64,000 bases of DNA from Euwallacea fornicatus (lineage: Eukaryota > Arthropoda > Insecta > Coleoptera > Curculionidae). Shown here in pieces: positions 22,069 to 34,005 of the stretch. Location of the stretch: NCBI RefSeq assembly GCF_040115645.1, contig NC_089566.1:434001-498000 (forward strand), read 5' to 3'. Every line of letters begins with the position of its first letter. The stretch's first letter is position 1. The position numbers were made by a program, and so were the translations under genes. The notes under the pieces were generated by a model. The model ran no database searches. It saw only the letters and a program-made list of their open reading frames with translations, and was not told the origin of the DNA.

Positions 22069-23349
22069 TTGGGAGTACAAATCAATTCGGTCCGTTTTTA
22101 AAAGATGGCTTCGGCTGTTATGAATGGTTCACAGTGAAAACTGATTTTGGTGGTTTTAGAAAGGTTAGACATGTGCTAATAATATCAGGTTATATCGTCT
22201 AGGAGTGTACACAAAAACCGTTTTTTTTACTGTGTTAAAAATGTCGAATTTTGTGGTAACGAAGCAGCATTTGCGGAAAGTTTTACTTTTCTGCTATAAT
22301 TGGAAGAAAAGCGCAGCTGAAGCCCATCGAATGCTTGTGGAAGTTTACGGTGACACTGCTCCAACCGATAAATCATGTAGGGAATGGTTTCGACGTTTCA
22401 AGGATGGAGATTTTAGTGTTGAAGACAGGCCCCGTTCGGGACAGTCAAAGAAATTCGATGACACAGATTTAGAGACATTACTTGATGAAGATCACAGTCA
22501 AACGCAACAGGAGCTTGCAGAATCATTTTGAGTAACCCAACAAGCTGTTTCTGTACGATTAAAGGCCATGGGTATGATTCACAAAGAAGGGAATTTGGTG
22601 CCTTATGAACTCAAACCAAGAGACATTGAAAGGCGATCATCCACTTGTGAACAACTCCTTCAAAGGCAACGAAGAAGAGGTTTCTTGCATGGGATAGTAA
22701 CGGGGGACGAAAAGTGGATATTCTACAACCCCAAAAAGAAAAAATACTATGCTAAGCCCGGACAATCGTTGCCATCCACCTCAACATCAACACCAAAACC
22801 AAACATCCACGGTTCGAAGATCATGCTGTGTATTTGGTGGGATCAAAGGGGAGTTGTTTACTATGAGCTACTGCAACCTGGCGATTCCATTGCGGGCGAT
22901 CGGTGTCGACTCCAATTCCAAAATCCAGACGGCCAAAAAGGCCGGAATATGAAGAAAGACATGATAAAGTTGTTTTTCTTCATGACAACGCTCGACCTCA
23001 TGTCGCTAAAGTTGTCAAAAATTATTTGGAAAAGTTAAAATGGGATGTTTTACCGCACATATTCTCCGGATGTTGCTCCTTCGGATTATTGGTTGTTTCG
23101 AAGAATGCAGCACGTTTTGGTAGGTCACCGGTTCACTTCTCTCGTAGAAATCGAAATTTGGCTTCAAACTTTGATTGCCTCCAAAGATGAATCTTTTTTT
23201 CGATATGGAATTCGAAAATTGCCGCAGATATGGGAAAAAGTAATAACCAGCAATGGCTGATATTTTAATTAATTTGTTCATTCATTTTGTTTACAAATAA
23301 ATGCATTTTTTAACACCGAAAAACGGACCGAATTAATTTGTACTCCCAA
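22069..23349 (+). mobile_element. mariner element (1.28 kb)
   Basis: Inverted ends TTGGGAGTACAAATCAATTC (from 22069) and the complementary AATTAATTTGTACTCCCAA (to 23349). TA precedes the left end at 22067-22068, and the right flank is CA, presumably a mutated TA. Length and single-ORF layout are typical of mariner. Confidence 0.92.
22241..23272 (+). pseudogene. mariner DD34D transposase with nonsense codons and two frameshifts
   Basis: Starts at MSNFVVTKQHLRKVLLFCYN (22241). It shows the mariner N-terminal helix-turn-helix domain (AAEAHRMLVEVYG; CREWFRRFKDGDFSVEDRPR) and the second DNA-binding part QELAESF. The catalytic blocks are VTGDEKWIFY (first Asp), VVFLHDNARPHVAK (second Asp) and YSPDVAPSDYWLF (third Asp, mariner spacing). 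WVPHEL is replaced by LVPYEL. A TGA at 22529-22531 replaces the Gly of AESLGV. Frameshifts occur at about 22900-22945 and about 23045-23060. The C-terminus WEKVITSNG meets a TGA at 23258 before the usual terminal YF(N). The catalytic triad is intact but the gene is dead. Confidence 0.92.
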
Positions 23350-23490
23350 CAATTCGAAGAGTAATTTTGGAAGGGGACAGGAAAATGCAACAACAGAAGA
23401 CGACGAACTACAGTATGCTGAACTTATGCTACTGAGAAATCTTATTCAACCAGCAATTTTAGAGGGTACAAAAAGGGGAACAAGATTATT

Positions 23491-24406
23491 AGACGGTGAA
23501 CACTGATTTTGATGTTGGTTAAAATTGAATTGTGAACATACGGCTGCAAATATTAATGCTCAAAGGACCAGCCATCACCTCACGACCAAAGCATCACACG
23601 GTTGGCCGCACATAAGAATTATATGTGCGGGCTCCATAGTGCAGCAAGTGAGGCACATAAATGAACTACCGGATGAGTAGCTACTTTAAAGTTTAAATTA
23701 AGGGTTGCACAAACCCGATGTTTCGGTCGGCCCATTCGTTATCCTGCGTTAAAGGTACATGCCTGTTAAATTGACGATAAAATTCGATTGTTTTTCGAAA
23801 GGGCAGTATCAACTGATTTGCTTCAGCAACAGTAACTCTGCCTTACGTATGAAAAACAATAATCTTTATAGAATATCCTATGAAACAGTTTCTAGGGGAC
23901 CTTAAATTGGTACCGCTGTTGTCACACCTTATACATAACTTCACGAAAAATTCACCCGAAATCCATTTGAAAATTGTAACTGACCCATTTGGCAAATATT
24001 TGAGGAGTGGCTTGCCAGAAAAGTGTCCGAACAAGTTAAACTGTGTGTATGTTATTTCCCTGGCAAAAAATTCGCTGTTTCTATGTTTCCGTGAACTCTC
24101 TTGTTCCCTTGAATTTATTGGCAGTTTTTATCTGTCGCCTGTTAAATAAATATACTAAAAAGATTTCCCTTACATATTGTCTCGAAGAAGTAATGCAGAA
24201 TCATGTAAAAGTCTTTAAATGCAGGCTTACAATAGGTGAAACTAGGTCATATCAAATTCCTATCACAAACCCAACATGTCTATTTTTCATCAGGTTATAG
24301 GTGAATGCAGGGTGTAACAAACCATATTTCAGGGGGCGGTAGCACTCTGCAAATAAGTTTTAAAAATGTTGATAGACCCACGGACAATAACGTTCCATTT
24401 TTTATA
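23491..24406. other. No gene seen
   Basis: Spacer with chance open frames on both strands (23843-24149). Terminus-like CAGGGTG at about 24308 and CAGGGGGCGG at about 24332, without partners found. Confidence 0.4.
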
Positions 24407-24945
24407 TACAGTAGCGGCCAAAAGTAGATAGACAAACAGAATGTTTCAATTAAATCGTGCATACGTTAATTGATCGGTCTCCTATGCATGTACAGTAGCG
24501 AACAAAAGTATGGAAACATTTTCTATTTTTTAAAGCAATTTTCTTCAACACGTAACAATAAATATCCGTCAAGAATAAAGTCCTTTTTTGGAATATCTGC
24601 TATATCTAGAATATGTACATAACTAATAATAAATATATTTATCAGTCTAAAAAAAAAACAATATTGTGAAAAATCTATAAATTGACCGAACATAAGTATG
24701 GAAACATTAATTACAAATTGTTGAAAATAAATTATATTATGTACTATTTTATTAAAAGGTTTTTCAAAAGTTTTAGTATTTCGTTGGATACCCTTTGGCA
24801 TCAATTACCGCTTGACTTCTTCGTCTCATAGAGTCAACAAGCTTTGTACAGAGGTCCCTGGGAATCGCCTTCCACTCTTCCTCCAATACTGCCCAAAATT
24901 CATCGCGATTTTTAAAGTTTTTGGATCTGATCTTATCTAAATAGT

Positions 24946-25639
24946 TTTTTTTTTTTTATGAGGTTCGTTTACAGTATTTGCATTTACATGCCCACTTCTA
25001 ACAGAACCCACTACAATTAAAACTAGTTTACATAACTAACGATCAATTTTGTTCTATCCTATTTTACTACAGCTACGCTGCTACTACTAAGTTATTCCCC
25101 TCGGGATGACTTATTGTTCGTTCACTTAACAAGTTCAAAAGGTTCCGTTCTTTTGAGTCTTCTAGTACGATATTTCGCACTAAGAAGACCTGAGGCTTCT
25201 TTATTGACGTGGTTTTGAAGTCTGTTTTGATGCGAATCGGCAAACCTACCAATTACTTCCGAAATCATCTCAACCCCTAAATCGCGATGAAGATCACATA
25301 TACGCACATACCACGGTGCATTCACGATACACTTCAGTACTTTGTTTTGGAATCTTTGGATTATTTGGATGTTAGAAACGCTAGCACAGCCCCACAGTTG
25401 TATTCCATAGGTCCATGCTGGTCTTAGAATTTGCTTGTATACCATAAGCTTGTTATATGTTGATAGCTTGGAGTTACGGCCAAGTAGCCAATACATTTTT
25501 CTGAATTTAATATTGAGTTCATTCCGTTTTTTCTTGATATGTTCCTTCCATCTGAGCTTAGTGTCCAGTGTCATACCAAGATATTTTGCGGTATTGCAAT
25601 ATGGAAGTTTCACGCCATTAATAAAGATTGGCTGGGAAA
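24946..25639 (-). mobile_element. 5'-truncated Jockey-like non-LTR retroposon
   Basis: It ends in a run of 12 T at 24946-24957 (the poly(A) tail on the minus strand) and is flanked by the 13-bp duplication TTATCTAAATAGT at 24933-24945 and 25640-25652. These are the marks of target-primed reverse transcription. The 5' end is truncated within the reverse-transcriptase gene. Confidence 0.93.
25122..25639 (-). CDS. C-terminal part of a Jockey-like reverse transcriptase
   Basis: The open reading enters at the truncated 5' end of the element (INGVKLPYCNTAKYLGM) and runs about 170 codons to the stop at 25122. KYLGMTLDTKLRWKEHI is the RT thumb-side motif conserved in Jockey-clade proteins. The block RNSKLSTYNKLMVYKQILRP and TYGIQLWGCA follows, then the terminal region typical of these proteins (RFQNKVLKCIVNAPWYVRI; DLGVEMISE). 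The catalytic RT core with its YADD box and the endonuclease are missing because of 5' truncation, so the fragment cannot move itself. No internal stop is seen, which suggests a recent insertion. Confidence 0.9.
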
Positions 25640-26800
25640 TTATCTAAATAGTACCACAGATTTTCAATCGGATTTATATCAGGCGATTGTGACGGCCATT
25701 CCAACACCCGTATTTTGTTTTTTAAAAACCAATTTTTAGTTAATCGCGAGGTGTGCTTTGGATCATTATCCTGTTGATAAATCCATGCCAACGGTAGATC
25801 TTCTTCAAATGTCAGGAGGTGATTTTGTAAGATGTCGCAATACATCTTGAAGTCCATTTTGCCATTTATTTTCACTAGTGGTCCAGTACCAGATCGTGTA
25901 AAACAACCCCAAACCATCACATTTCCACCGCCATGTTTGACGGTGGGAATTAAATATTTTGGGTCATATCTTTGTCCTGTAGGTCTTCGAACATATCCTG
26001 TAGAATCACTGCCGAACAAATGAAACTTACTTTCATCGCTGAAAACTACTAATGACCATTGGTGTTCGGTCCAATTCTTATGTTGTCTGGCGGATTTTAA
26101 TCTCGCTTGTCTGTGTCGCTTTGCAAGAAGTGGCTTTTTAACTGCACGTCTACCATGAAGATTTTCACTTATAAGCCGACGCCTAATTGTCATATCCGAT
26201 ACATCAATATCTTCAAATTCCTCTTTTAACTCCTTTTTTATCGCCACAGCAGATTTTTTTGGATCGACTCTAGCTTCTCTAACGATTGCACTATCCAGTC
26301 TACGGGTTGTTTTTCGAGGTCTTCCACATTTCATTGCTGGATCTACTGTTCCTCTTTGCAAATACCTCTTAATTATTTTGTGAACAGTTCCCCGAGGTAT
26401 ATTTAATGCATTTGCAATATTAACTTGTTTTGTTCCGTTTGGGTACGTGGTCACTATTGTTCGCTTGAACTCAGCACTGTAATATTCACACTTCGGCATT
26501 TTCAACAAAATCTTAGAAGCAGAAAACTTAATATAGTCACTTTAATCAACAAATTTTGAGATTAGACTAAAATGAAGAAAACGATTCCATACTTTTGTTC
26601 GCCACTGTATGTTATTTGTCGCAAAACACGTTATGAAAAATAATAAACAAATGTTAGTAAAGTTACTTTATTGTCAATAAAAAAATAAATCTTTGAAATT
26701 CACCTGGTCAAAAGTAGATAGACAATTTAAAAATGAAAATAAAAATATCACAATTTCCTTTAAATTATTTAAAAAATCAATTGGAACCTTTCCCAAGGCA

Positions 26801-27820
26801 CTAATATTTGGCAAAACACCCATTATTGTCAATGACTGTCTGACATCGGCGCGGCATTGATTCAATCAATTTATTTAATATTGCTGGATCAATATTTTGC
26901 CACTTTTCCTGTATTTTAATAAACAGTTCATCGCAATTTGAATAATTTTCATCTCTCAATCCTTGGTCAACAATTTGCCACAGGTTTTCTGTGGGATTCA
27001 GATCGGGCGACTGGGACGGCCACTTCAAAATCGGTACTTTTTCTTCTTCAAGAAACCGTTTAACTAACTTTGAGGAATGTTTGGGGTCGTTGTCGTGTTG
27101 AAAATGGAATCTTAAGGGTAAATTGTCTTCAACGTAAGGTAACATAACATTCTGAAGTACTTCCCGGTACAGAAATCTGTCCATGATTCCATTTATTCTA
27201 TGTAGTGGACCAATACCAAAACCGCTGAAACATTCCCATATCATTATCGATCCTCTTCCATGCTTAACCGTGGGTCTGGTGTATTTAGGGTTTAATCGCT
27301 GATCAGTGGGACGTCTAACGTATTGAATGCCATCGAAATTAAACAAATTGAACTTAGATTCATCGCTCCAGCAAACTCGTTTTCAATCCTGTTTCAGCCA
27401 ACGAATATGTTGTTTGGCAAATTCCATTCGGGCCTTCCGATTTTTCTTACTGAAAAGTGTTTTTTTTGCTGGCTTGCGAACAAATAATTTCTCTTCGACT
27501 AGTCTTCGTCTTACAATCCTTGAAGACACAGAAACTCGGAAAACTTCCAGCTCAGATCGAATTTTCTCAGAAGACACGAATGGATCTTTCGAACAAATAG
27601 TCTTTATTTTCCGCACATCTCTTTTACTTAGCTTCCTTGGTCGTCCAGTTTTTAGTTTCGGGTTAATTGATCCAATTCTTTGATATCTTTTCGTTATAGC
27701 CCAAATAGTGCCTTTTTTAACATCGAACATGCGGGAGATTTGCACTTGCCGTTCACCCTCATTAAAAGCTTTAACAATTCGTTCTTTCAAATCAGTGGAC
27801 ACTTTTACACCACGAGGCAC
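26801..27820 (-). pseudogene. Nearly intact Tc1-like DD34E transposase, one nonsense codon
   Basis: 340 codons from MPRGVKVSTDLKERIVKAFN (27820) to CFAKY plus stop (26801), all in one frame. The single visible lesion is a TGA at codon 146 (27383-27385), between RWLKQD and KRVCWSDESKF, where the family has Trp. Domains: helix-turn-helix with QISRMFDVKKGTIWAIT, GRPRKLSKRD stretch, second helix-turn-helix around SSRIVRRRL, first catalytic block WSDESKFNLF, VKHGRGSIMIWECFSG, FQHDNDPKHSSKLV, SQSPDLNPTENLWQ. All three catalytic residues are present. It could have been active recently; whether any readthrough occurs cannot be judged. Confidence 0.93.
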
Positions 27821-28107
27821 GTTGTAGACTATAAACCAAATGCAAATTTTACTACTAGTTTTCTGATATCTTAAGAATTTAAAGTAAATTCAACTGTTTT
27901 TACCACGTCTATCTACTTTTGACCAGGTGAATTCCAAAGATTTTTTTTTTAATTGACAATAAAGTAACTTCACCAACATTTGTTTATTATTTCTTATAAC
28001 GTCTTTTGCGACAAATATTCATACATGCATAGGAAACCGATCGATTAACATATGCACGATATAATTGAAGCATTCTGTTTGTCTATCTACTTTTGGCCAT
28101 TACTGTA

Positions 28108-30227
28108 CATAATGGCAAAGTTTCGTATTTTAAAAATATCAAAACGATCGGTAGCCATATTGTGGATGTTATGCTTTTTTGGGTCACATATCGTTCAATG
28201 CTTTGTATCTTTTTTTGGAGCACTGTATGTACCGGTTATCTTTTTGATCTCGTGCGGTATTTCTGTGTCTTTCGCCGTTTTCGTAGAATTTGCAAAAATA
28301 TTTATCGAGGCACATTAACGAAGTCTAGTCTGTATATTCCGATGTGTAATTTAGGATGCCTTGACTGAGCTCCGGCTATTTCAATAATTTTGTTTAGATT
28401 TCTGACGAATTGCATTAACTCGTTTTTTCCTAAAACGTTTCCAAAATTATCGCAGAATACGAGAAAAAATGTAAAATTTTGCCACCCCTATATCGAAAAA
28501 GGTGCTTTTTTGATTATGCGTCTATTAGCATTTTTTAAATTGTTTTTTAGAATACTATCACTCCTAAAATATGTCCTTGTTGACATTTCTCTTTCTTGTG
28601 TACTGAATCGTGCATTAATACACGATTTTACAAATCGACAAATAGGCGGCGGTTGCCGTTCGTATCCAAGAAATTGTAGTTCACATATATCTATTATTAC
28701 ATGATCGGTATCTGACATTTATCGACGTGTCGACATTTTAGCATTAAATACACAATTTAAATCTAGAATGGAAGCAATCAAATACAGAATAAGAAGGGCG
28801 ACTTTTCAATTTCGAACGTTTGCAATTCTTTCAAATTTACTTTCTTTTTGAATTTTTCCCAATGGACGAATAGGCAGAAAAATATTTTAAAAAAATGAGA
28901 ATAATCCATTCTCGTTTTGATTATTAATCGCCATCATTAATATATTTATTCGTTCAAAATAATTACTGTTTAATAGAAACTTGTAACCGTGATCCCTTAG
29001 TTATAATATTTTTTTTTATTATTGTGACGGCTTTAAACCAAAAATCGTTGTCTTAATTGACTCTCAAAACTAAAAAACCTTGTGCATCTAGTAAATGGAT
29101 ATCCGACAAAGTGCCAAAATCGTGCGAAATGCAATAGCAAAAAACGGATAGTGAATTTTCGAAAAAAGGAACATTCCTTCTGAGTTTATCTGCAAAGCAT
29201 TAAATAAGAGCCTAAAAAATGAAAGCTTGCTCGAGATAAATATTATTTTTGCATTAAACTTGTATCGATTACAAATTTGATTTGCATTCGTCACATACTT
29301 CTTGCTTGCCTTACATCAAGAGGGAAGAGATTTTTTTGTTTATAAAAATCCGACATAGCTCTGACAGTTTCACGTCGCCTTTACATAAAAATACTCGAAA
29401 TACGAAATTATGCTGAAATGCTGTCAAAAAAGGAATAATGTGAAAGTACCTATTAAAAAAATAGAAATAAAATAGTTGACATTGTGTGTTTTGATAACGC
29501 ACCAATTTTTCAACTAAGTTATTTTATGTCAAAAAATCGTATTTCGATTTTAGAGATTACTGGTAGAGGTGTTCCCTGAGAATTGGAGGACTTTAAGACG
29601 TTTTATTTTAATCCTTCAACAAAGCATATTAGCTTTTTCAAAAGTAACAGTATTTTTATATTAAATATAAAAGGAGACATTGGCATTTCCATATGGAATT
29701 CCATATGGCCCTAAAGGACCATCAAAGCTGTGATAGCAGACACTGATTCTTTGTTTAAACATACATGGAGAGTCGTAGCGGAACCAACATGCAACAGGTG
29801 CGTGTAAACGACCTTAAAACATGGCTAGTTGTTGAATATTTTTTATTAATATTACTTTATATTAATTGAGAGTTAAATTTATTATTAATAATATAAATTT
29901 ATACCCTATTGAAAAAATATATATATATGATAAAAGGCATTATCCACATCTATTAATATATACATTCGTACTTTCGCTCCTGCTTTCGTAAATTTGGAGT
30001 GCTCTCATTTTAAAATGGCCATAACTTCTCTTAAGGACGTTTTGGTTAAATACTTTGCGCACAGTCTGTATCAGAAAAATTCTGTTGGACCTGATCAATG
30101 AAGTCTCTGACAAAAAAAAATTAATCTAGAATTTGGAAATTCAAGTTTAATTTTATCCTGAGATTGACTTGGAATAAAGGGTTTGATTTTGATTTCAAAA
30201 GTGACTGAACTAGATATCAAAAACTTA
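28108..30227. other. No gene seen
   Basis: AT-rich. Open frames of 60-104 codons at 28052-28718 lack recognisable motifs. A perfect 20-bp palindrome at 29689 is listed separately. Confidence 0.45.
29689..29708. repeat. Perfect 20-bp palindrome
   Basis: CCATATGGAATTCCATATGG is its own reverse complement. It is followed by CCCTAAAGGACC. A related stretch lies at about 47600-47628 (see findings). No known binding site is assigned. Confidence 0.6.
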
Positions 30228-30229
30228 TA

Positions 30230-31227
30230 CAGGGTGTCCCTAAAAGATGCATGCATACATCATTGATTTACGAAGAGGGAATTTGATTAAAGTTTATGGC
30301 TTTCGAAATATAGGATGTCAAAGATGAAGTTTTTGTGGTATTTTTTCATCTGGAGGTATTGTATGTGAGCAAAACCTCATATTTAAGAGCTTGCACACTG
30401 ACTTTTATGGGTGAGGAATCGAATTCTGTTTGAATACGGACACCACATGCACATACATTATGGAGGACACCCTCGGCGCTACATTCGGTCTCCTTAAAGG
30501 AACGCAACGTTTTTGTCACTCTGTACAAAACGTTGCTTTAATTAAATTTCGTGTACTTCATAACATGTTTTACGGTCTTTTCAGCTCACATTAAAGAAAC
30601 GATCTGTTTTTAGTATGAATTATCCAGTGTTTTTACACTTCCGCAAATGGAGATTTATTAGAAACACCGGATATCTTCGTCTCATTAGTCTATCAAGGCA
30701 TTACTTCTAGTGTAACATCTCATAGCAACACAAAAATAACCACCATAAATGCACAGTTGTAGTAATAGTAAACTAGTAAAAGCTAAAAAATGTAAATTTT
30801 TTATGAAAAGTGGATCTAGGCACTTACTAATAAACAGTGGGCCAAATCTCGAATCTAATTATATCAAAAATAAGATTATAACGAAATCAATCTTTTAGCT
30901 TTTATCTCCCAAATAGGTGTGCTTGGATTTTAAAGTATTTTAAAGTTGTGCTTCCTTAAACTGGCGGACATAACGTCAACAGTGCCCTTTAAACTTTACA
31001 ATTAAAATGTAGATTGATTCCGATTTGTTGCTCCCTAAAAATATTTAAATATGAGATGTCGATCAACAAGTGTTATTTCAAAAAGAAAATGAAAAAATAC
31101 TGAAAAAATCAATATTGAGGTCGTCTATTTTGAGTCCATTAACTTTTGATGCAAGGCAAGGTTTGGTTGCATAGTCGACCTTGGACATTGCGGTAGGATT
31201 TTCTACAGATCTTTTAGGGACACACTG
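30230..31227. mobile_element. TA-flanked MITE-like element (about 1.0 kb)
   Basis: Ends CAGGGTGTCCCTAAAAGAT and ATCTTTTAGGGACACACTG, with TA at 30228-30229 and 31228-31229. Inverted similarity is limited to about 20 bp. No transposase motif was seen inside; the minus-strand open frame at 30346-30528 is unrecognised. Confidence 0.75.
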
Positions 31228-31229
31228 TA

Positions 31230-34005
31230 TGTTTTTAAATCATCACGTTCTTCAATTCTGCAGACAAACAGGATGTTCGATTTAGAAAAAAGCAAAGTTG
31301 TCGACGATTTATCTATTTTCTATATTATTGCCCGTTAACAACATCGGGAGATAATCTAGATAGTTAAAATTTTAGTTTTGTCATCAAAGTTATAGGGCTT
31401 ATCGACGAGACTGTCGGCGGATATGTCAAAGTAAGAATGATAATCGATTGTATATCTGTACTAGTTTCTGAGGTTCCTTCGCGAACCATCGAAAAAACTC
31501 GTTCTTTTATTTAAGCTTATCGTTTGAGAAAAGTAGCATGCTATAGGTGACATGCTTGTGGCTAAATTCTCGCTGCATACAGAGTGAACATTAAAAAAAG
31601 GTCGAGTAGGTGTTGAACATCACAGACTCTTGGATAAATTAATCTGTAATCTATGATGAATGTCAAATATTTGTATGTAACAGTAACCGGCTTAACCAAT
31701 GTTTCACGTTTACGGTTTACTGCTTGCTGTGATGTTTTTTTTAATGATTACCGGTAATTTTTGGTAAAGGTAATATATTTTAATGGAGAATTCAATTGAA
31801 ATTTCTTAGCGGAATATATCCCTTAATAAAAGTAGAGATTAGTCTAAGTTAGGACGAACTATTGAAATGTTAATACAACTACGAACGGGCATGTACTTCA
31901 TTAACGAGACACAGGGTATTGAAATTTCAAAGTTTTCTTTTTGTTTCTTCCCATAGGTGTTAGTTTTTGAAATATTTAATTCAAATTGAGAAAATGTATC
32001 CGGGTTTACAGTATGCATGTTGGCCTTGTCAAAATATTTTTAACGTCTGTAAGATGTTAGGCTTCCTGCGGTCAAGCCTGTTTCTCCCACCGTTAAGTAA
32101 TTTGGGATACGTCACTGACAATCCTAAAATTTGAATTCTTTTGATGAATTTAGAAAAATTTTTCCCTCCTGCGACTTTTTCTCATTTGTCGCTGCTTCCG
32201 AGTTGTTCGCGACAGTATCTAGTACTTAATTTCTAACCTTTTCTGTTTGGCGGGAACATAAGGAAACTTCAGTCTCCATTTGTTCTGTGAAACCTTTCTG
32301 AGGGCGTAAAATAGCTTTTAGCGCACTAAATAATTCAAGAAAAATATTCGTGCTGCAACTTCGTATGTGAGTACTATCTAAAGGTCGTTTTCACGTTGAC
32401 AGCTGGTTGAAAGAACTCACAGAGACTGAAGTCAGCAATTCAAATTGTCCAGTATGGTGCCATAATTTTGCAAATATGATGATTAGAAAACGACGCATGA
32501 CAAGAAAAATTGCAAAACTGCCTAAATCCCTCAGATAGTTCAAATTTTAGGATAGGAACAATGGGGAATGTATCACAAGGAAGCTAAAAGTTGAAAAACA
32601 GGGCCTCACCCCAGGAAAAAACAACATCGTGTGTACTTTAATTTAACTACGAATGTTGCAGGTTTATCCGAGTTATATTAGGGACACCTTGTATCGAAGA
32701 ATTACTCTTAATAGCGTTATCAGTAATACACCTGCAAGGTCCGTGGTTGGAAGGTGGGGGGAAAAAACGAATTAAGTTCTCGAAGCATTTCTTTACCCCC
32801 CGTGACCCAAAAACGGAATTCCTGATACAACCCGATATCAGCGCCCAGAACACCATCCAAGTTTCGCGTGGATACCAAAACTTTTCTCACCTACGCTAAA
32901 AGAACTTCTAAATAACCCTACGCCAATCTTGGGGAGAACTCGCGACCAAAAGTCTGTACCACTTACAGATAATGCCGATTAATGATCTTAACATAAACAA
33001 GAAATGCGAGGGGATTCATAACGGCCCTTTACCGTTTTCTCACACTTATCTCAGGAGGAATTTAGAGCCAAAACCCCGTGATATTTTCAAATAATTGATT
33101 AATAGTCCTAACGTAGACGAGGAATGCTCCAATGCCTAACCTGAACTAACCTGAATAAGCAGGTAGAGTATTTCAGAGAAAAATTGAAATTTTTTACAGC
33201 CAGTGTCGACACTACTAAAAATGCCGAGCTTACGCTCGCTTAGTGAAGCCTTGAAGTTCTGCAACGATACACGGGATAGTTGAGCATCTAATACTCAGTC
33301 TAGTCTCTTCTTAACTTCATATCTTATCCAAACCATATGGCATTAAGGCTAAATGTTTCATCGAACGTTTTATGTAATGGATTTTTAAGTGCGTAATTAC
33401 GGGTATAAATAAGTTGGGTGCGCCCCGACAAGAGTATTCCACTCTTTTGTTTTAACATGCTAAATGAAGTTTTATGTTCAGACGTCGGTCCATTTTGGTC
33501 GATTAGAGTATGTTTAAGTAGGACTTAATGGCCGAGAATATTTGTAAGTAAATATTACAGAATAATGTGCATTACGATTCGTGGTATTCTATTTTAGGAC
33601 AGTTTATCTGCTCTTTGGCCATACATAAGTGTGCCCGCAATGTAGGTAATAAGGTTTTGTGATGAAATTTGTTATGCGAACGCAAAGCCTTGTTAAGCTT
33701 AATCGGTAGAAATTTATTATTGTTAACGTTCAAAAAAAATACTAAATGCATTTGCAAACTTGGAGCTGACTTCGATGAGCTCATAAAATAGGCACTGGTA
33801 ACTTTATAGGTATTGTCTTTAACCATGGTGCTTTTGTGCACACGTTAACGACCAAAACTAATAAAGAAATATGTCCCATAAAAACTTAATATTGCAAAAT
33901 TTCCCTATTGTTTATGATTGAAAGAGTAAACTCGTAAAAACTTTCACTCCGCAAGCTGCTTAAAGCACACTGCTACTATTCCATCAAAAATTTTTTCCCT
34001 TGTTT
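31230..34005. other. No gene recognised
   Basis: A lone element-end-like motif (ACACAGGGTATTG) lies at about 31909. Two loosely similar segments at about 32968-33005 and 33095-33128 (GATTAAT...CTAACGTAGAC type) may be a diverged tandem duplication. Open frames at 32647-32856 and 33572-33841 (minus) carry no recognised domain. Confidence 0.4.

Larger units (their letters stand above)
21830..23490. repeat. About four diverged roughly 100-bp tandem units, split by a mariner
   Basis: Units begin near 21830, 21911, 22012 and 23396. The third is interrupted at 22068 by the mariner and resumes at 23350. Shared blocks include ACTACAGTATATTCAACTTA at about 22031, ACTACAGTATGCTGAACTTA at about 23409 and GTGTATTCAACTTACGCCGC at about 21941. 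The last unit reads without stops as LQYAELMLLRNLIQPAILEG, so the repeat may come from coding DNA, but the other units contain stops. Confidence 0.6.
24773..26508 (-). pseudogene. Tc1-like transposase, intact except for a retroposon insertion
   Basis: Begins MLKMPKCEYYSAEFKRTIV (26508; the second Met at 26499 is the more usual start). It reads without stop or frameshift through helix-turn-helix (VNIANALNIPRGTVHKIIKR), GRPRKTTRR, MTIRRRL, FSDESKFHLFGSD (first Asp), KHGGGNVMVWGCFT, YQQDNDPKHTSRLT (second Asp) and SPDINPIENLWYYLD (Glu). Just after that the retroposon at 24946-25639 interrupts it. Beyond the insertion the same reading resumes (SKNFKNRDEFWAVLEEEWKA; MRRRSQAVIDAKGYPTKY) to the stop at 24773-24775. 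The last residues before the insertion and the first after it lie in the 13-bp target duplication, so the frame is continuous across the site. This is the best preserved Tc1 gene in the window. Confidence 0.92.
24493..26607 (-). mobile_element. Tc1-like transposon, fifth family, inserted in a Tc1 end and split by a retroposon
   Basis: TA at 24491-24492 and 26608-26609. Ends CAGTAGCGAACAAAAGTATG and the complement of CAGTGGCGAACAAAAGTATG. An inner end-like motif (CCGAACATAAGTATGGAAAC, about 24685) occurs on the left; none was found on the right, where the coding region starts about 100 bp from the end. Without the retroposon and its duplicated target the element would be about 1.4 kb. Confidence 0.92.
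24409..28105 (-). mobile_element. Tc1-like transposon, fourth family, split by a nested Tc1-like element
   Basis: TA at 24407-24408 and 28106-28107. Ends CAGTAGCGGCCAAAAGTAGA and the complement of a close variant. Inner copies of the end motif (GTCAAAAGTAGATAGAC at about 26707; its complement at about 27905) give IR/DR ends of over 200 bp. The left terminal repeat is interrupted after CCTATGCATG by the element at 24493-26607. The intact right arm (ending CATGCATAGG near 28032) shows what the uninterrupted left arm looked like. Confidence 0.93.

Noticed and set aside
28052..28718. Overlapping hydrophobic open frames of 76-104 codons
   Set aside because: AT-driven hydrophobic translations on both strands with no conserved motif; treated as chance.
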